A stretch of 64,000 nt of DNA from Mycobacterium sp. PSTR-4-N (GCF_022348085.1 NZ_JAKRFN010000002.1:62001-126000); one strand, 5' to 3'; positions 35,308-43,603 are shown, numbered from the stretch's first letter. The notes: a model not told the origin generated them from the sequence alone. A program made the numbers and translations.

Positions 35308-36132
35308 GTGGCTGCAGAGTTGCGATTTGGTATCGGCGTCATGCGTGGCACCTCACGCGGGCAGCTGCACGACTTCTCACGGCAGGCCGAGGACTCCGGC
35401 TACGACGTGGTGCACGTGCCGGACCACCTCGGCGGCCCGGCGCCGTTCCCGGTGATGACGACGATCGCGATGGCGACCTCGACGCTGCGGGTCGGCACGT
35501 TCGTGCTCAACGCGGCGTTCTACCGGCCGGCGCTGCTCGCGCGCGACGTGGCGGCGTTACGGGACGTGTCCGAGGGCCGGCTCGACCTCGGGCTGGGCAC
35601 CGGTTATGTGGAAGAGGAGTTCGAGGCGGCGGGCATCCCGTTCCCGAGCGCCGGCGCACGGGTGGAGCACCTGCGCGAGACCTGCGCCTATCTGGCCGAA
35701 CACACACCCGACGTGCCGATCATGATCGCCGGCAACGGCGATCGGGTGCTGCGGCTCGCGGCCCGGATGGCCGACATCGTGGGTCTCACCGGAGGCGACC
35801 GGGCACCCGGCGCCGACGAGGATCCGCTGGCGGACAGAATCGCGTTCGTGCGCGACGCAGCCGGTGAGCGCTTCGATTCGCTGGAACTGAACATCGCGAT
35901 CACCGCGATGCCGCTGGACGGTTCGGGCGTACCGGATCTGACCATTCCGCGCCACTTCCTGCCCGGGCTGTCCGACGACGAGCTGCTACGCCATCCGGGG
36001 GTGCTGTCGGGGTCCGCCGCGGACATGGCCGATCGGATTCGCGGTTACCGGGATCGGTACGGCATCAGCTATGTGACGGTGCAGGACCGGCACGCCCGCG
36101 CGTTCGGCGAGGTCATCGCGCTACTGAAATAG
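35308..36132 (+). CDS. F420-dependent LLM-class oxidoreductase
   Basis: 274 residues of the luciferase-like superfamily, subgroup commonly annotated as F420-dependent (TIGR03621 type). Seen: LRFGIGVMRGTSRGQLHDFSRQAEDSGYDVVHVPDHLG, MATSTLRVGTFVLNAAFYRPALLARDVAALRDVSEGRLDLGLGTGY, and DVPIMIAGNGDRVLRLAARMADIVGLTGG. Reaction not known. It stands alone: a ligase gene is divergent upstream and an oxidase subunit gene convergent downstream (6 bp apart). Confidence 0.86.
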   Translation: MAAELRFGIGVMRGTSRGQLHDFSRQAEDSGYDVVHVPDHLGGPAPFPVMTTIAMATSTLRVGTFVLNAAFYRPALLARDVAALRDVSEGRLDLGLGTGYVEEEFEAAGIPFPSAGARVEHLRETCAYLAEHTPDVPIMIAGNGDRVLRLAARMADIVGLTGGDRAPGADEDPLADRIAFVRDAAGERFDSLELNIAITAMPLDGSGVPDLTIPRHFLPGLSDDELLRHPGVLSGSAADMADRIRGYRDRYGISYVTVQDRHARAFGEVIALLK

Positions 36133-36138
36133 GTTGCG

Positions 36139-36408
36139 TTACAGCCACAGATACAGCCCGGACAGCAGCGCCCACATGCCGATGCAGTACGCCTCGAACG
36201 CGGCGCGCAGCGGGATCGGGGCGTGCCGCAGCTCCATGAAGTCGAGTCCGACGAGGCGCACCTTGATCGCGGCGATACCCAGCACGGCGACGGCGACCAT
36301 GGAGCCGGTGCCGTGGTCGGCGCCGAGCGCCCAGGACAGCAGTGTGGCCGCGACGAGGACGAGCCAGCTCAGCCCGGCGCGGTTCTTGAGCAGCCCGAGG
36401 ATCGTCAC
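36139..36408 (-). CDS. Cytochrome c oxidase subunit IV-like small membrane protein
   Basis: 89 residues with three hydrophobic helices (LSWLVLVAATLLSWALG, GSMVAVAVLGIAAIKVRLVGLDFMELRHAPIPLRAAF, IGMWALLSGLYLWL). The pattern with MELRHAP after helix 2 is that of the prokaryotic COX4/NorF-type family. GTG 36408 starts one nt after the stop of the subunit III-like gene, so the two are coupled. No subunit I or II gene is present nearby. Confidence 0.78.
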   Translation of the reverse strand: MTILGLLKNRAGLSWLVLVAATLLSWALGADHGTGSMVAVAVLGIAAIKVRLVGLDFMELRHAPIPLRAAFEAYCIGMWALLSGLYLWL

Positions 36409-36409
36409 G

Positions 36410-36976
36410 TCAGCTCACCAGGTAGAGCAGCGCGAAGAGGAAGATCCAGAGCAGGTCCACCAGATGCCAGAAGCATGCCGCACCCTCGACCAGCGCGGTG
36501 CGGGTGAGGCTGAGTTCGGTGCGCCGCGTCTGGGTCGCCAGGAACGTCAGGGCACCAACGCCGAGGCAGACGTGGAACAGGTGCAGGCCGGTGAGGATGA
36601 CGTAGTAGAGATAGAAGTGGTTGGCGCCCGGGCCGTGTCCCGCTTCTGCGAGCGCCACGTATTCGGTGATCTTGAGACCGATGAAGACCAGGCCGCAGAG
36701 GATCGCGGCCCCCGCTGCGCGGGTGGCGATGGTGCGCTGCGCGGCTCGCATGGCGTTCAGCGCGAGCACTACGCACAGCGAACTGGTCAGCAGTACCAGC
36801 GTGTTGGCCACGCCGACGCCGATGTGCAGGGTGGTCCGTGCCTGATCGAAAAGCTCTGGGGCTGTTGCGCGTTCGAAGAGGAAGGTGACGAAGAACGCAC
36901 CGAAGACGGCCATGTCGCCGAACAGGAAGACCCAGGTGCCACTTTCGGCGGGGACCCGGCGAGCAGTGGTCGTCAC
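36410..36976 (-). CDS. Heme-copper oxidase subunit III-like (CoxC/NorE) protein
   Basis: 188 residues and five predicted helices. RRVPAESGTWVFLFGDMAVFGAFFVTFLFER starts the family, followed by LVLLTSSLCVVLALNAM, HFYLYYVILTGLHLFHVCLGV (conserved His) and FWHLVDLLWIFLFALLYLVS (WHxVDxxW). This matches the NorE/subunit III family that accompanies nitric oxide reductases or oxidases. GTG 36976 overlaps the stop of the upstream membrane protein by 4 bp. Catalytic subunits are encoded elsewhere or absent. Confidence 0.85.
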   Translation of the reverse strand: MTTTARRVPAESGTWVFLFGDMAVFGAFFVTFLFERATAPELFDQARTTLHIGVGVANTLVLLTSSLCVVLALNAMRAAQRTIATRAAGAAILCGLVFIGLKITEYVALAEAGHGPGANHFYLYYVILTGLHLFHVCLGVGALTFLATQTRRTELSLTRTALVEGAACFWHLVDLLWIFLFALLYLVS

Positions 36977-37719
36977 CCGGAAAGCGCCCGCTGAACGGTG
37001 ATCGATTTCAGGATCACCGCTGTCGTGGCGAACAGCCAGACGACGAGCACCAATCCGGGGATGTAGAACGCGAACACCCCGTTCCAGGCGAGCGGTCCGT
37101 CGTTGAAGACGACCACGACACACCCGGGCAGAGACAGCGTGGCCACCCACAGGTTGAGGTAGCCGTACCACCGCGGGAACGTCGGAGTGTCGGCCTGATC
37201 GGTGAACGCGGCGATGGCCAGCGTGACGTTCTGCACGATGATGGTCCCGACGATGCCGATGAACCACAGCCAGAAGACATCGTTGAGCGCCTGGGTGAGT
37301 TCGGCGGACCGGTCCTCAGGCCGGAAGGCGGCGACGCCGAGGAAGAACTGCGGAAAGATCAGCGCCGGGACGAACACGGTGGCGGCCATCAGCTGCGTCA
37401 TCGACAGCATGCCCCAGCCACCCTCGGCGCGTTTGATGCGCAACACGATGACGGCGAGGAACGGCAGCGCGAGCGCGGCGCTGAGAAGCGCCCCGGAGAC
37501 ACCGAAGCGGATCCACAGTTTGTGGTCGACGAAGAAGGCGGCGATCTCGTCTGCCGATGCGGCCGGCGACAGGGGCGGAAAGAGTTGCGCGACGCCGGAG
37601 AAGCTGGCGCCGTAGAGAAGGATCATGATGCTGCCGGACCAGGCACCGATGCGTTGCAGTGTCAGCTCCACGACCGGGACGCTACCGGCGGAGGTCACGA
37701 GTTTTGTCACTTTTGCCAT
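36973..37719 (-). CDS. Seven-helix membrane protein of unknown function
   Basis: 248 residues, about six to seven hydrophobic segments (GSIMILLYGASFSGVAQLFPP, GVSGALLSAALALPFLAVIVL, QLMAATVFVPALIFPQFFLG, FWLWFIGIVGTIIVQNVTLAI, LNLWVATLSLPGCVVVVF and FAFYIPGLVLVVWLFATTAVIL). No cofactor-ligating motif identified. It overlaps the subunit III-like gene, forming a three-gene unit with III and IV; a role in assembly or electron transfer at the membrane is conceivable but unproven. The tRNA-Arg gene lies 50 bp upstream on the other strand. Confidence 0.75.
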   Translation of the reverse strand: MAKVTKLVTSAGSVPVVELTLQRIGAWSGSIMILLYGASFSGVAQLFPPLSPAASADEIAAFFVDHKLWIRFGVSGALLSAALALPFLAVIVLRIKRAEGGWGMLSMTQLMAATVFVPALIFPQFFLGVAAFRPEDRSAELTQALNDVFWLWFIGIVGTIIVQNVTLAIAAFTDQADTPTFPRWYGYLNLWVATLSLPGCVVVVFNDGPLAWNGVFAFYIPGLVLVVWLFATTAVILKSITVQRALSG

Positions 37720-37769
37720 ATGTGACGGGCTGGGGTTCAGCAGCCGCTGACCGGTAAGCTCCCAGCGTC

Positions 37770-37842
37770 GCCCCCGTAGCTCAGGGGATAGAGCACGGCT
37801 CTCCTAAAGCCGGTGTCGCAGGTTCGAATCCTGCCGGGGGCA
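37770..37842 (+). tRNA. tRNA-Arg (anticodon CCT)
   Basis: 73 nt cloverleaf. Acceptor arms GCCCCCG and CGGGGGC with discriminator A; D-arm GTAGCTCAGGGGATAGAGC; anticodon stem CGGCT/AGCCG with loop CTCCTAA, anticodon CCT at 37803-37805; T-arm with GGTTCGAATCC. CCA is not encoded. A run of six T at 37844-37849 directly downstream is a good termination signal. No integrase or att-like duplication is visible. Confidence 0.97.
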
Positions 37843-37930
37843 CTTTTTTGCGGTTCGCCGAATGTTCGGTTTATGACGCGTCTTGCGAGTGCGGGCGTCA
37901 CATTCCGTGCGTTCGGCGCCTCGTCCGGCC

Positions 37931-38617
37931 TCAGGCGCCCCGGGTGTCGATCACGCGCTGCGCGATATCGGTCAGCTTGACGTTGCTGTCCTGGGAGAGC
38001 CGCCGCAGCATGTCGAACGCCGCCACGTCGTCGACGTTGTAGCGCTCCATGATGATGCCCTTGGCCTGCCCGATGCGATCCCGCGTGGACAGCGCCGATT
38101 GCAACTGCTCGTGATGCCGGCTGGCGAGGATCGCCGCGGCCGCATGGGCGGCCAGAACCGCGCCGATGTTCTCGTCGGCTGCATCGAACGCGTTCGGCGC
38201 GACAGCGAACAAGTTCAGCGCACCCGCCGTTTGCGAGCTGGTGTACAGCTTGAACGACAGGCCGCTGCGCACGCCCAGCTCGGCGGCCGCGGCCGAGTAG
38301 CGCGGCCAGCGGGGCTCGGCGGCGAAGTCGTCGGAGCGCACGATCGTCTCCTCGAGGGCAGCCTCCAGACACGGGCCCTCGCTGTACTTCATCTGAAGCC
38401 GGTCCAGCTCGTGCGGCAACTCGGACGTGCCGGCGACGGACTCGAAACGGCCCGCTTTGCCGACGAACAGGATGCCGGCCGCGTCGGTGCTGGGAATCAG
38501 CTCCAGCACCTCTCGGGTGACATCGGACAGCACGTCTTCAACACTGCGTGGCGAGGCGACCGCTCGAGCGAGCTCGGCCATCCGCTGTGCCAGATCGCGG
38601 TTGGTCGAACCGGTCAT
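37931..38617 (-). CDS. GAF-ANTAR transcription antitermination regulator
   Basis: 228 residues. GAF sensor domain at about residues 20-160 (VLSDVTREVLELIPSTDAAGILFVGKAG ... AAELGVRSGLSFKLYTSSQTAGALNLFA) and ANTAR RNA-binding domain at the C-terminus (LQSALSTRDRIGQAKGIIMERYNVDDVAAFDMLRRLSQDSNVKL). ANTAR proteins bind paired hairpins in nascent mRNA to prevent termination. AAGGAG lies 12 nt before ATG 38617. The ligand of the GAF domain and the RNA target are unknown. Confidence 0.92.
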   Translation of the reverse strand: MTGSTNRDLAQRMAELARAVASPRSVEDVLSDVTREVLELIPSTDAAGILFVGKAGRFESVAGTSELPHELDRLQMKYSEGPCLEAALEETIVRSDDFAAEPRWPRYSAAAAELGVRSGLSFKLYTSSQTAGALNLFAVAPNAFDAADENIGAVLAAHAAAAILASRHHEQLQSALSTRDRIGQAKGIIMERYNVDDVAAFDMLRRLSQDSNVKLTDIAQRVIDTRGA

Positions 38618-38800
38618 GACCTCGTGAACTCCTTCATCGAAGGGAACCGTACACCGAGCCGGGTTTGCGGCGCTCGCGTGCGGGCAATGCAGGGCCGCGG
38701 ACAGAAGCGTCGGTCGACCGAGGCTGCTGTCAGGTCTCGTCGGTTCAGACACCAGCCGGCGAGACCGCCTCGGGGTCTGTCACTCTGTTAGGTGAAGTAG

Positions 38801-38806
38801 TAGCGT
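38801..38806 (+). promoter_or_regulatory. Candidate -10 hexamer for leaderless thiolase transcript
   Basis: TAGCGT, 7 nt before ATG 38814. The TAGCGTCACG string is shared with the SDR promoter at 27127. Confidence 0.4.
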
Positions 38807-38813
38807 CACGCGG

Positions 38814-40031
38814 ATGAGCACCGTGGACGTCTGGATTCTGGGCGGCTATCAAAGCGACTTCGCTCGCAACCTCGACCGGGAGGGGGCGGATTTCGCCGCG
38901 CTCACCGCGGAGGTCGTCGACGAGACGCTGTCCGCCGCCCGGGTGGACGCCGCCGACATCGGCGTCGTGCACGTGGCCAATGCGTTCGGTGAGCTGTTCG
39001 CCCGCCAAGGTCACCTCGGCGCGATGCCGGCCACCGTCTGCGACGGCCTGTGGGACACCCCCGCCACCCGCCACGAGGCCGCTTGCGCATCCGGAAGCGT
39101 CGCCACGCTCGCCGCCATCGCCGACCTGCGCTCCGGCGCCTACGACAGCGCGTTGGTGATCGGCGTCGAGCTCGAGAAGACCGTGCCCGGCGACACCGCA
39201 ACGGCCATCCTGGGCACCGCCGCGTGGACCGGCCACGAGGGCGCTGACGCAAAATACATTTGGCCGCACATGTTCGACACCGTCGCCGCCGAATACGACC
39301 GTCGCTACGGGCTCGACGACGCGCATCTGCGCGCCATCGCCGCGCGCAATCTCGCCAACGCGCGCCGAAACCCCAACGCCCAGACCCGGACCTGGGCCGT
39401 GCCAGACCCACTCACCGACGACGACATGAGCAACCCGAGGGTCGAGGGCAGGCTGCGCCGCTTCGATTGCAGCCAGATCACCGACGGCGGCGCGGGCATC
39501 GTCGTGGTCACCGACAGCTGGCTGCGCGCGCATCCCTCGGCCCGCCCGCTGGCCCGCATCGACGGCTGGGGCCACCGCACCGTCGGTCTCGGCCTGGAGC
39601 AGAAACTGCAGCAATCCGCGCAGTCGGCGTACGTACTGCCCCATGTGCGGACGGCAGTGCACGACGCCTTCCACCGCGCGCAGGTCACTCTCGACGACAT
39701 CGACGGCTTCGAGGTCCACGACTGCTTCACGCCCAGTGAGTATCTCGCCATCGACCACATCGGATTGACCGAGCCCGGACAGTCGTGGCAGGCCATCGAG
39801 AGCGGGGACATCGACCCCGGCGGCCGGTGCCCAATCAATCCCAGCGGAGGGCTCATCGGCGGCGGCCACCCCGTCGGTGCGTCCGGTGTCAGGATGCTGC
39901 TCGACGCGGCCCGCCAGGTGAGTGGCACCGCCGACGGCGTCCAAGTGGACGGCGCAACCACCTTCGGCACCCTCAACTTCGGCGGCAGTACCGCCACCAC
40001 CGTCACCTTCGTCGTCGGGAGACCCTCATGA
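38814..40031 (+). CDS. Thiolase / acetyl-CoA acetyltransferase-like protein (Rv0914c-like)
   Basis: 405 residues of the SCP2-thiolase group. Catalytic Cys in RHEAACASGSVATL, active-site His in GFEVHDCFTPSEYLAIDHIG and in GGLIGGGHPVGASG. The second Cys of degradative thiolases (CxGGG) is not evident (TTFGTLNFGGSTATT instead), so it may cleave branched or bulky 3-ketoacyl-CoA or act as a lipid carrier-type thiolase. It overlaps the carotenoid oxygenase gene by 4 bp; the same pair is found at Rv0914c-Rv0913c. Confidence 0.88.
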   Translation: MSTVDVWILGGYQSDFARNLDREGADFAALTAEVVDETLSAARVDAADIGVVHVANAFGELFARQGHLGAMPATVCDGLWDTPATRHEAACASGSVATLAAIADLRSGAYDSALVIGVELEKTVPGDTATAILGTAAWTGHEGADAKYIWPHMFDTVAAEYDRRYGLDDAHLRAIAARNLANARRNPNAQTRTWAVPDPLTDDDMSNPRVEGRLRRFDCSQITDGGAGIVVVTDSWLRAHPSARPLARIDGWGHRTVGLGLEQKLQQSAQSAYVLPHVRTAVHDAFHRAQVTLDDIDGFEVHDCFTPSEYLAIDHIGLTEPGQSWQAIESGDIDPGGRCPINPSGGLIGGGHPVGASGVRMLLDAARQVSGTADGVQVDGATTFGTLNFGGSTATTVTFVVGRPS

Positions 40032-41551
40032 GCCTGCGCACCCACCCCGAGGTGGTCGCCTCCTTCCTGTCCACGCTGCCGCCGGACGACGACCACCCGT
40101 ACCGCACCGGCCCGTGGCGGCCGCAGACCACCGAGTGGGACAGCGACGACCTCGACGTCGTCGCCGGCGCCGTCCCCGACGATCTGGACGGTGTGTATCT
40201 ACGCAACACCGAGAACCCGCTGCACCCCGCGCTGAAGAACTACCATCCCTTCGACGGTGACGGCATGCTGCACATCGTCGGCTTCCGGGACGGAAAAGCG
40301 TTCTACCGCAATCGTTTCGTGCGCACCGACGGATTCCTCGCCGAGAACGAGGCCGGTGGCCCGCTGTGGCCGGGAATCGCCGAGCCGATCGAACTGTCTC
40401 GCCGCGATCACGGCTGGGGCGCACGGACATTGATGAAGGACGCGTCGTCGACGGACGTGATCGTGCATCGCGGAGTGGCGTTGACCAGCCATTACCAGTG
40501 CGGCGACCTCTACCGCATCGATCCGTGCACCGGCGACGCGTTGGGCAAGGAAGACTGGAACGGCGGCTTCCCCCATGACTGGGGGGTGTCCGCGCACCCG
40601 AAAGTGGACGGCGGTGAACTGCTGTATTTCAGCTACAGCAAGCAGGCGCCATATCTGCGCTACGGCGTGGTCAGCGACGCCGGCGACGTGGTGCACACCG
40701 TCGACGTGGAACTCCCCGGCCCACGACTGCCTCACGACATGGCGTTCACCGAGAACTACGTGATACTCAACGATTTTCCGCTGTTCTGGGATGCCGCGCT
40801 GCTCGAGCACAACATCCACCTGCCACGCTTCCACCGCGACACCCCGTCGCGGTTCGCTGTGATCCCCCGTCGCGGGGACGCCTCGCAGATCCGCTGGTTC
40901 GACGCAGACCCCACCTACGTCCTGCACTTCCCCAACGCTTACGAAGACGGCGACGAGATCGTGCTCGACGGCTTCTTCCAAGGCGATCCCGAACCTGCCG
41001 ACAACGGGATGGGCAACAAGTGGCAGCGCGCTTTCCGGTTCCTCGCCCTCGACCGGATGCAGGCCAGGCTGCATCGCTGGCGATTCAACCTCGTGACGGG
41101 CGAGGTCCGTGAGGAGCAATTGACCGACAGCATCAGCGAATTCGGCATGATCAACCCCGACCGCGCCGGACGTGCACACCGCTACACCTACGCGGCGACG
41201 GGCAAGCCCTCCTGGTTCCTCTTCGACGGGCTGCTCAAACACGATCTGCACACCGGCCGCGAGGAGCGCTACGCATTCGACGACGGCGTCTACGGCAGCG
41301 AGACCGCGATGGCGCCGCGGCCGGGCGGTACCGCCGAAGACGACGGATACCTCGTCACGTTGACCACCGACATGAACGCCGACGCGTCGTACTGTCTGGT
41401 GTTCGACGCCGCCCGGATCGCCGACGGCCCGGTGTGCACACTCGAACTGCCCGAACGGATCTCGAGTGGCACCCACTCCACCTGGGCAGCCGGGTCGGAG
41501 TTGCCCCACTGGCGCGACAGCGATTCGGCGGCCGCCGCGATCGGATTGTGA
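40028..41551 (+). CDS. Carotenoid oxygenase-family dioxygenase (Rv0913c-like)
   Basis: 507 residues, seven-bladed propeller iron enzyme of the carotenoid cleavage family. The four iron-ligand His are in VSAHPKVDGG, RLPHDMAFTEN, YVLHFPNAYEDGD and SSGTHSTWAAG. RNTENPLHP and HPFDGDGMLH near the N-terminus are family signatures. It may cleave carotenoids, apocarotenoids or stilbenes. No carotenoid biosynthesis gene is adjacent. ATG 40028 overlaps the thiolase stop; its stop overlaps the HxlR gene. Confidence 0.93.
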   Translation: MSLRTHPEVVASFLSTLPPDDDHPYRTGPWRPQTTEWDSDDLDVVAGAVPDDLDGVYLRNTENPLHPALKNYHPFDGDGMLHIVGFRDGKAFYRNRFVRTDGFLAENEAGGPLWPGIAEPIELSRRDHGWGARTLMKDASSTDVIVHRGVALTSHYQCGDLYRIDPCTGDALGKEDWNGGFPHDWGVSAHPKVDGGELLYFSYSKQAPYLRYGVVSDAGDVVHTVDVELPGPRLPHDMAFTENYVILNDFPLFWDAALLEHNIHLPRFHRDTPSRFAVIPRRGDASQIRWFDADPTYVLHFPNAYEDGDEIVLDGFFQGDPEPADNGMGNKWQRAFRFLALDRMQARLHRWRFNLVTGEVREEQLTDSISEFGMINPDRAGRAHRYTYAATGKPSWFLFDGLLKHDLHTGREERYAFDDGVYGSETAMAPRPGGTAEDDGYLVTLTTDMNADASYCLVFDAARIADGPVCTLELPERISSGTHSTWAAGSELPHWRDSDSAAAAIGL

Positions 41552-42429
41552 CCGACACCCCGAACGCCGTCGCACGGATGCTGGGCGTTCTCGGCGACGA
41601 GTGGAATCTGCTGATCATCCAGCAGACGCTGCTCGGGGCCACCCGCTATGGCCATTTCGTCGATGCGCTCCCCGTGTCGCACGCCGTGTTGTCCGGCCGG
41701 CTGCGCACCTTGGTCACCGAAGACCTGCTGGGCCGCCGCGAATACCAGACACATCCGACCCGTGTCGACTACACGGCCACGCCGAAGAGCCGCTCGCTGT
41801 GGCCGATGCTCACCTCGATCTGGGAGTGGGAGCGCACCTGGGTGCCCGACCATCCGCGCCCGCTGCCCGCCATGCGCCACACCACCTGCGGGACGCTGTT
41901 CACGCCGAGGTTGACCTGCCGATCGTGTGAGGCAGCCGTCGCGTCGGAGAAAGAGCTTGTGGCGCAGTGGGGTCCGAGTGGCAGCTGGGCGCGCTCGATC
42001 CCGTCGACGACGAACCGCCGCCGCTCGGCGGGGCGGCGCGCCGCAGTGCTGTTCCCGCAGACGATGACCGTCATCGGCGACCGGTGGGGATTCGCGCTGC
42101 TGGTGGCCGCGTTCGTCGGAATCGGCAGGTTCACCGACTTCCAGACCGAGCTCGGGGCGCCGCCGGCCACGATCTCCGGGCGGTTGGCCGTCTTCACCGC
42201 CGAAGGGATTCTGCACACGGTCGCCGGTCACTATGTGCTGACCGACAAGGGACGAGCGCTGCTTCCCGTCCTCGTCTGCGCGCTGGCGTGGGCACAGCGC
42301 TGGTACCCCGATCCCGACGGACCGGCCGTTCGCATCACCCACGTGTCGTGCGAGCACCGATTCCACCCGCGGCTCACCTGCGATCAATGCCTCGAGCCGC
42401 TGCGCGGGGCGCAGATAATGACGTCATGA
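41548..42429 (+). CDS. Tandem-domain HxlR-type transcriptional regulator
   Basis: 293 residues carrying two HxlR winged-helix domains. Domain 1: VARMLGVLGDEWNLLIIQQTLLGATRYGHFVDAL ... VLSGRLRTLVTEDLL. Domain 2: MTVIGDRWGFALLVAAFVGIGRFTDFQTELGAPPATISGRLAVFTAEGIL. Each is followed by a Cys-containing tail (CGTLFTPRLTCRSC and CEHRFHPRLTCDQC), possibly small zinc sites. Normal HxlR proteins are homodimers of about 110 residues, so this one may be a covalent pseudo-dimer. It sits inside a coupled operon (4-bp overlaps on both sides) and probably regulates it. Confidence 0.85.
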   Translation: MTDTPNAVARMLGVLGDEWNLLIIQQTLLGATRYGHFVDALPVSHAVLSGRLRTLVTEDLLGRREYQTHPTRVDYTATPKSRSLWPMLTSIWEWERTWVPDHPRPLPAMRHTTCGTLFTPRLTCRSCEAAVASEKELVAQWGPSGSWARSIPSTTNRRRSAGRRAAVLFPQTMTVIGDRWGFALLVAAFVGIGRFTDFQTELGAPPATISGRLAVFTAEGILHTVAGHYVLTDKGRALLPVLVCALAWAQRWYPDPDGPAVRITHVSCEHRFHPRLTCDQCLEPLRGAQIMTS

Positions 42430-42983
42430 CCACGCTCGCGGACCGGACGACGACCGCACTTCTCGTCATCGACGTCCAGAACGACGTCGTCGGCGGCGCT
42501 TTCCGGCGAGACACCGCGGTGGCCAACATCGCTCGGCTGGTCGAGCGCGCGCGCCGCGAGGGGACGGCAGTCGTGTGGGTCCGGCACCACGACGATCAAT
42601 TGCCCCACGGCAGCGCCGGCTGGCAGATCGTGGCGGAGCTCTCCCCCGCCGACGGCGAACCGATCGTCGACAAGACCTACGGCGACGCGTTCGAAGCGAC
42701 ATCTCTGGAACGCACACTGGCCGACCTCGGCGTGGGCCGACTCGTCGTGACCGGGGCGGAAACCGATGCGTGCGTGCGCAGTACGCTGCACGGCGCCTTC
42801 GTCCGGGGTTACGACGTCGTCCTCGTCGCCGACGCCCACACCGCAGGCGACAAGACGTCGTGGGGCGCTCCGCCGGTGCCCGCCGTCATCGATCACACGA
42901 ACCTCTACTGGTCACATCAGGCCGCGCCTGGACGCGTCGCCGAGGTCATCCCCACCGACGCGATCGCGTTCGCCGACAGCTGA
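42426..42983 (+). CDS. Isochorismatase-family cysteine hydrolase
   Basis: 185 residues. Catalytic Asp in ALLVIDVQNDVVGGAF, Lys in IVDKTYGDAFEATSL and nucleophilic Cys in VVTGAETDACVRSTLHGA. Members hydrolyse isochorismate, nicotinamide, N-carbamoyl compounds or biurets; the substrate here is unknown. It is the last gene of the thiolase-dioxygenase-HxlR-hydrolase unit; ATG 42426 overlaps the HxlR stop. Confidence 0.88.
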   Translation: MTTLADRTTTALLVIDVQNDVVGGAFRRDTAVANIARLVERARREGTAVVWVRHHDDQLPHGSAGWQIVAELSPADGEPIVDKTYGDAFEATSLERTLADLGVGRLVVTGAETDACVRSTLHGAFVRGYDVVLVADAHTAGDKTSWGAPPVPAVIDHTNLYWSHQAAPGRVAEVIPTDAIAFADS

Positions 42984-43002
42984 CGGGACCCGCGAAAAGT
43001 TC

Positions 43003-43029
43003 TTGGCACTCTCCTGCGTCGAGTGCTAA
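43003..43029. promoter_or_regulatory. CIRCE element (HrcA operator)
   Basis: TTGGCACTC-N9-GAGTGCTAA differs from the CIRCE consensus TTAGCACTC-N9-GAGTGCTAA at one base. It lies 73 nt upstream of the hsp20 start, in the promoter region. Confidence 0.9.
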
Positions 43030-43055
43030 TCTCGCTGGTGCACAGTGATTTGGTC

Positions 43056-43074
43056 GCCCGCCAGGGTGGCGGGC
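43056..43074 (+). other. Hairpin in hsp20 5' leader
   Basis: GCCCGCCA pairs with TGGCGGGC across a GGG loop, between the CIRCE and the AGGAGG ribosome binding site. It does not sequester that site, so a thermometer role is uncertain; it may stabilise the leader. Confidence 0.5.
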
Positions 43075-43101
43075 TTCGGACGATGTAGGAGGTGGATTGC
43101 T

Positions 43102-43554
43102 GTGCTTCGCTTCGATCCGTTCAGTGACCTCGACGCTCTGACCCGGGGCCTGATGACCACCCAGACCGGTTCGAACCGGGTCCCACGTTTCATGCCCATG
43201 GACCTCTGCAAGATCGACGACCACTACGTGCTGACCGCCGATCTGCCGGGTGTCGATCCGGGCTCGGTCGACGTGAACGTCGACAACGGCACGCTCACCA
43301 TCTCTGCCCACCGCACCGCCCGTTCCGACGAGTCGGCGCAGTGGCTGGCCAACGAGCGATTCTTCGGTGGCTATCGCCGGCAGCTCGCCCTCGGCGACGG
43401 GATCGACACGAGTTCGATCTCGGCGACCTATGAGAACGGCGTGCTGACGGTGACGATTCCTGTCGCCGAGAAGGCCAAGCCGCGCAAGGTGGAGATCCAG
43501 CACGCCGGCACGCAGGCGTCCATTTCTCCCACCACCGTCGACGCCGACCAGTAA
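43102..43554 (+). CDS. Hsp20/alpha-crystallin small heat shock protein
   Basis: 150 residues. The alpha-crystallin domain spans about residues 35-130: MPMDLCKIDDHYVLTADLPGVDPGSVDVNVDNGTLTISAHR, then ERFFGGYRRQLALGDGIDTSSISATYENGVLTVTIPV, with the conserved A-x-x-x-n-G-v-L motif. N-terminus MLRFDPFSDLD is typical of this class. GTG 43102 has AGGAGG 8-9 nt upstream. ATP-independent chaperone that holds unfolded proteins. Control by HrcA through the CIRCE element is strongly indicated. Confidence 0.94.
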   Translation: MLRFDPFSDLDALTRGLMTTQTGSNRVPRFMPMDLCKIDDHYVLTADLPGVDPGSVDVNVDNGTLTISAHRTARSDESAQWLANERFFGGYRRQLALGDGIDTSSISATYENGVLTVTIPVAEKAKPRKVEIQHAGTQASISPTTVDADQ

Positions 43555-43567
43555 CAACCGACAACCG

Positions 43568-43603
43568 CTGCGGTCCAACCGGTTTCGCCCGGTTGGACCG
43601 CAG
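43568..43603. terminator. Bidirectional terminator hairpin
   Basis: A perfect 15-bp stem CTGCGGTCCAACCGG with a 6-nt loop lies between the convergent hsp20 and histidine kinase genes. The stem core TGCGGTCCAACC recurs at 46598. Confidence 0.85.

Noticed and set aside
37770..37860. tRNA-Arg as an integration (att) site
   Set aside because: No duplicated tRNA 3' end, integrase or atypical segment found next to it.
43056..43100. ROSE or other RNA thermometer before hsp20
   Set aside because: The hairpin does not pair with the AGGAGG site and is too GC-rich to melt at heat-shock temperatures; CIRCE explains regulation better.
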